Shown piece by piece: positions 29,155-32,311 of a DNA stretch of 32,311 bases. The notes under the pieces were generated by a model that saw nothing but the letters and a program-made list of their open reading frames with translations, made no database searches and had not been told where the DNA came from. Made by a program: the position numbers and the translations under genes. Every line of letters starts with the position of its first letter. Position 1 is the stretch's first letter. The stretch is from Muribaculaceae bacterium Isolate-104 (HZI). GTDB taxonomy: Bacteria > Bacteroidota > Bacteroidia > Bacteroidales > Muribaculaceae. The stretch is taken from positions 1 through 32,311 of the forward strand of contig RIBJ01000050.1 of the NCBI GenBank assembly GCA_003762715.1, written 5' to 3'.

Positions 29155-29186
29155 TTTGCCGTTTTTGATTGTTTTTTATAACTTCG
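29155..29186 (+). promoter_or_regulatory. Promoter upstream of the orphan C-terminal fragment
   Basis: TTTG (29155-29158), 20-nt spacer, TAACTTCG (29179-29186; one mismatch to TAnnTTTG). Transcription would begin near 29193. It faces away from the lipoprotein promoter, only 4 nt away. Confidence 0.55.
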
Positions 29187-29626
29187 CCTCCCAAAGGGAA
29201 TTACCCATACTATTCAGGAATTTCACATTAGATACAGGTTGGAAAACCCAGACAGCCAAAGAGGGCGAGACACACCGCTTTACCGGCGACACCCGCGTGG
29301 CTGCCATTGGCGACAACAACACCCACGAGCTGAAAACAGGCATCCTCGGCGACATCACCGTGAAGTCTGTCGACGAAACCGGCAAGGAAGCCGGCAAAGT
29401 GTGCGGCATGAACATCTGGGTAGCTCCCGGTGTCACCGACATTGACGGCATTGAAACCGACGGCGCCGACAACTCCGTGCGCGCCGAAGGCGACTGCATC
29501 ATCGCACCTGAAGGCTCCATGGTGTTTGACCTTACCGGTCGCCGTGTGGCTTCTGCCTCGCTGCGTCCCGGCATCTACATTGTACGCACCCCCGGAGGCA
29601 AGTCTGTCAAGATAAAAATTGACTGA
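29156..29626 (+). pseudogene. Truncated gene with type IX secretion-like C-terminal tail
   Basis: An open frame of 156 codons whose only upstream start is a TTG inside the promoter; the first ATG after the expected transcription start is at 29408 (73 codons). There is no signal peptide, although its C-terminus (about residues 123-156: VFDLTGRRVASASLRPGIYI, then VRTPGGKSVKIKI) resembles the sorting tail of secreted Bacteroidetes proteins. The middle part is Gly/Asp/Thr-rich beta-like sequence. The most likely reading is the 3' end of a larger secreted-protein gene whose 5' part was deleted, leaving the promoter next to it. A short functional product from 29408 cannot be excluded. Confidence 0.6.
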
Positions 29627-29644
29627 CACCCCCTCCTTACGGAT

Positions 29645-29685
29645 AAAAACACAGGCTGCGCGGTTCGCGCAGCCTGTGTTTTTTT
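29645..29685. terminator. Bidirectional intrinsic terminator
   Basis: A perfect 13-bp inverted repeat (29649-29661 with 29667-29679) with loop GGTTC is flanked by A4 and T-rich tracts, which extend the stem to about 17 bp. It serves the plus-strand fragment and the minus-strand DUF4294 gene. Confidence 0.92.
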
Positions 29686-29710
29686 ATGTTTCGGTTAACC
29701 GCCGGTCGCT

Positions 29711-30346
29711 CTACAGCAGCCCCATCTCGACCGAGGTTGCCACACGCTCTATTATAGCGTCTTTGCTATCCTTGTCCGGGCGGTAGTCCCCTTTGAGGTT
29801 CACCCCGAAAAATTTGCCGAATGTCTGCCAGAAACCTGCCCGGAAAGAGCCGAGAAACGCCTTTATGATATTATAGCTGCTCTGGTCGGTTTCACGCTTT
29901 ATGAGTTTTATGAGCATCTGCGCCTGCGACTTGCTGAACCGCTTCAGCACAGGCTTGTACTGCTTGAAAATCTCCCCCTCCATTTTTTTCAGATACTCCT
30001 CGCGCTCCTTTTGGGTAGGAAAGGTCTCTATGTACTCGTATGTCTCGAGAAGGGTGGCGCAGATGAGCTTGGCGTAAGGCAGCGTTTTCTTGACATCGCG
30101 CACTGTCCGCCAGTAAAACTCCTCCTCTTTCTTGTTCTTGAACTTCATGGGAGGGTACACAGTCACCTCGTTGAGCACATACATCTTCACCGTGTCGCCA
30201 TCCACCTCGGTGTAATAATAGCCGCGTATATCCTTCATCCTCGCGCTGGGCGGAGATGTCAGGTCTGTGTCATCCTCTGCGGCGGCAGTTGCCGGAACCG
30301 ACAGAAAAGCGACACCGAGTACAATATGCGGCAGATACTTTACCAT
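29711..30346 (-). CDS. DUF4294 domain-containing protein, probably secreted
   Basis: A 211-residue protein with an N-terminal signal peptide (about 1-22, PHIVLGVAFLSVPATA). The rest matches my memory of the DUF4294 family, restricted to Bacteroidetes: LNEVTVYPPMKFKNKKEEEF, YWRTVRDVKKTLPYAKL and KRFSKSQAQMLIKLIKRETD. It is helical, charged and probably periplasmic. No function is known to me. It begins 21 nt after nadB and shares its transcript, with the strong terminator behind it. Confidence 0.85.
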   Translation of the reverse strand: MVKYLPHIVLGVAFLSVPATAAAEDDTDLTSPPSARMKDIRGYYYTEVDGDTVKMYVLNEVTVYPPMKFKNKKEEEFYWRTVRDVKKTLPYAKLICATLLETYEYIETFPTQKEREEYLKKMEGEIFKQYKPVLKRFSKSQAQMLIKLIKRETDQSSYNIIKAFLGSFRAGFWQTFGKFFGVNLKGDYRPDKDSKDAIIERVATSVEMGLL

Positions 30347-30367
30347 AAAATTACAACAACGTGCGCG

Positions 30368-31957
30368 TCATTTTGATTGATTTCCGTGCTGCGCCACAGG
30401 CAGATAGTCAAGAGTGTAGTGCAGCCCCCTCGACTCCTTGCGCTCTTTTGCCTGGCGCATGATGAGGTAGCCCACGTTTATGATGTTGCGCAGCTCGCAG
30501 ATTTCACGCGATGCCTTGGAGCGCTTGAACAGCTCTTCGGTCTCCTCGTATAGAATGTCGAGGCGGTTCCAGGCGCGGTCAAGGCGCAGATTGCTGCGCA
30601 CTATACCCACATACGCACTCATTATCTGCCCCACCTCCTTGATGCTCTGCGTTATAAGCACCATCTCTTCGGGATTTCCCGTGCCCTCGTCGTTCCAGTC
30701 GGGCACATCGGAGCGCAGTTCATAGCGCGGGGCGGCGGTTGAAGCGTGTTTTGCTGCCGCGTCGGCGTACACCACCGCCTCTATCAGCGAGTTGGAGGCA
30801 AGCCGGTTGCCGCCGTGAAGCCCCGTGCATGAGCATTCGCCCACGGCGTAAAGGCGCTTTATCGACGACTCGCCGTTGGTGTCCACTGCTATGCCGCCGC
30901 AAAGATAGTGGGCGGCGGGAGCCACCGGAATATACTCTTTGGTTATGTCTATGCCCAGCGACAGGCACTTGGCGTATATGTTCGGAAAATGGTGTTTTGT
31001 CTCCTCGGGGTCCTTGTGGGTGACATCCAGGTACACATGGTCGTCGCCGTGCAGCTTCATCTCGCTGTCTATCGCGCGGGCTACAATGTCGCGCGGTGCC
31101 AGCGACAGGCGCGGGTCATACTTGTGCATGAACTCCTCGCCGCGAAGGTTGCGCAGCACCGCTCCGTAGCCGCGCATCGCCTCGGTGATAAGAAACGAAG
31201 GACGGTCGCCGGGATGATACAGCGCGGTGGGGTGAAACTGTATGAACTCCATGTCCTTTACAGTGCCCTTGGCGCGGTACACCATCGCTATGCCGTCGCC
31301 GGTGGCTACAAGCGGATTCGTTGTCGTGGTGTACACCGCACCCGCCCCGCCGGTAGCCATCAGAGTAACCCTCGACAGAAACTTGTCCACCGAACCGGTG
31401 TTCTGGTCCAGCACATACGCGCCATAGCAGGTTATGTCCTTGGTGCGGCGCGTCACAATCTTGCCCAGATGGTGTTGCGTTATTATCTCTATGGCGAAAT
31501 GGTGCTCGAACACATCTATGTCGGGATTCTCGCGCACCTTTCTCACAAGGCTCTGCTGAATCTCGAAGCCCGTGTTGTCGGCATGGTGCAGAATCCTGAA
31601 TTCGGAATGACCGCCCTCGCGGTGCAGGTCGAAGTCGCCGTTGGTGTCGCGGTCAAAGTCAACCCCCCACTCAAGCAGCTGCCTGATTTGCTCCGGAGCT
31701 TCCGTAACGACCTTTTTTACCGCCACGGGGTCACTGAGCCAGTCTCCGGCTATCATGGTGTCGGATATATGCTTGTCAAAATCGTCTACTGCGAGGTTGG
31801 TGACAGATGCCACTCCGCCCTGTGCCAGCGCGGTATTGGCTTCGTCGAGAGTGGTTTTGCAGATGAGCGCTACCCTTCCCTTTCCTGCTACCTTGAGTGC
31901 GAAACTCATGCCGGCTATGCCGGATCCGATAACCAGATAATCATATTTGCGTGTCAT
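30368..31957 (-). CDS. nadB: L-aspartate oxidase
   Basis: A 529-residue FAD enzyme oxidising L-aspartate to iminoaspartate, the first step of de novo NAD synthesis. It has the dinucleotide-binding DYLVIGSGIAGMSFALKVA, ALAQGGVASV, ATGGAGAVYTTTTNPLVATG, FIQFHPTALYHPG and PVAPAAHYLCGGIAVDTNG, with GLHGGNRLASNSLIEAVVYA near the FAD. The ATG at 31957 is chosen because the family starts just before the GxGxxG segment and the promoter -7 element ends at 31988; the in-frame ATG at 31990 would lie inside it. nadA and nadC are not in view. Confidence 0.97.
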   Translation of the reverse strand: MTRKYDYLVIGSGIAGMSFALKVAGKGRVALICKTTLDEANTALAQGGVASVTNLAVDDFDKHISDTMIAGDWLSDPVAVKKVVTEAPEQIRQLLEWGVDFDRDTNGDFDLHREGGHSEFRILHHADNTGFEIQQSLVRKVRENPDIDVFEHHFAIEIITQHHLGKIVTRRTKDITCYGAYVLDQNTGSVDKFLSRVTLMATGGAGAVYTTTTNPLVATGDGIAMVYRAKGTVKDMEFIQFHPTALYHPGDRPSFLITEAMRGYGAVLRNLRGEEFMHKYDPRLSLAPRDIVARAIDSEMKLHGDDHVYLDVTHKDPEETKHHFPNIYAKCLSLGIDITKEYIPVAPAAHYLCGGIAVDTNGESSIKRLYAVGECSCTGLHGGNRLASNSLIEAVVYADAAAKHASTAAPRYELRSDVPDWNDEGTGNPEEMVLITQSIKEVGQIMSAYVGIVRSNLRLDRAWNRLDILYEETEELFKRSKASREICELRNIINVGYLIMRQAKERKESRGLHYTLDYLPVAQHGNQSK

Positions 31958-31987
31958 ATTCTTGACAATGAGGTGAAAACTGCGGTG

Positions 31988-32021
31988 CAAAGGTAAAAAT
32001 TTTTCGCAATATCAAATCAAA
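31988..32021 (-). promoter_or_regulatory. nadB promoter
   Basis: On the minus strand the -7 element TACCTTTG (31988-31995) is a full match. TTTG occurs at both 32013-32016 (17-nt spacer) and 32018-32021 (22-nt spacer). Transcription begins near 31981, about 24 nt before the nadB ATG. Confidence 0.75.
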
Positions 32022-32034
32022 AGAATAATGGTCT

Positions 32035-32311
32035 TCATTTTTGTGATTTGAAAAACAGGCTGTTAATCGTATGGCGCAGTAATTTTACGGTTTTAGAAGC
32101 GGCGTCGTGTACTCTTTGCTCGGTTTTGAAGCCGACATTCAGGGCTATAAACAAACGGATGCGGGCTACAACGCCAAGCTGTCTGTTGCTGCTGACGGTT
32201 TTGCGATATTTTGAATACCTGCTTTTGAAGTATTCTCCTGGCATGTCTTTGACGCGAAGTATATGACCGTACAATACTCCCGCAATGATGGAATCCCTTT
32301 GTGCCGGTGTG
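32035..32311 (-). CDS. Unrecognised protein, C-terminal end (partial)
   Basis: The frame stays open to the right edge, so this is the C-terminal ~92 residues of a longer gene. It reads PAQRDSIIAGVLYGHILRVK near the edge and ends SLFFKSQK. It is basic and helical, with no obvious domain. The C-terminal tails of some GT2 glycosyltransferases look similar, but this is too weak to name it. The stop lies only 14 nt beyond the outermost nadB -33 element, with no terminator between. Confidence 0.5.
   Translation of the reverse strand, partial: TPAQRDSIIAGVLYGHILRVKDMPGEYFKSRYSKYRKTVSSNRQLGVVARIRLFIALNVGFKTEQRVHDAASKTVKLLRHTINSLFFKSQK

Noticed and set aside
30908-31996. 362-codon plus-strand open frame opposite nadB
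   Set aside because: nadB has all family motifs on the other strand; the mirror frame has no recognisable features.

Overview
The window is a chromosomal segment from a Bacteroidales bacterium, most likely near Muribaculaceae. This rests on the 16S 5' end, on families typical of Bacteroidetes (DUF1460, DUF4294, BF3164-type lipoprotein, the GlmU-like NTP_transf_4 protein, a type IX secretion-like C-terminal tail), and on promoters of the Bacteroidetes form TTTG-N~20-TAnnTTTG before most transcription units. The family-level placement is an inference; the phylum and order are well supported.

Layout. Positions 1-223 hold the first ~223 nt of a 16S rRNA gene on the minus strand, with its promoter and a ~240 nt leader. 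A secreted DUF1460 amidase-like gene (plus) faces enolase (minus) across a bidirectional terminator. Positions 3142-21293 are one continuous minus-strand ribosomal supercluster. In transcription order it reads rpsL, rpsG, fusA, rpsJ, rplC, rplD, rplW, rplB, rpsS, rplV, rpsC, rplP, rpmC, rpsQ, rplN, rplX, rplE, rpsN, rpsH, rplF, rplR, rpsE, rpmD, rplO, secY, map, infA, rpmJ, rpsM, rpsK, rpsD, rpoA, rplQ. This fuses the classical str, S10, spc and alpha operons, without tuf or adk. It starts at a consensus promoter (21425-21456) and ends at a 13-bp hairpin terminator (3072-3107). A 160 nt gap before rpsD holds a nested, mutually exclusive set of helices that looks like an S4 autoregulatory leader.

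The right third is metabolic. A plus-strand sugar-nucleotidyltransferase-like gene converges on a minus-strand series metK, asd, CPA2-type antiporter. metK is preceded by a SAM-I-like riboswitch and an intrinsic terminator, and no terminator is visible between metK and asd, so SAM may also influence asd and the antiporter. Next come a BF3164-type lipoprotein, an orphan C-terminal fragment with a sorting-like tail that kept a promoter but has lost its 5' end, a bidirectional terminator, DUF4294, nadB with its own promoter, and the 3' end of an unrecognised gene.

No CRISPR array, insertion sequence, prophage or tRNA was seen. The most promising non-coding items are the rpsD leader, the metK riboswitch and the rpsL leader. 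The most promising protein oddity is an antiporter that appears to lack the expected ion-binding aspartate.
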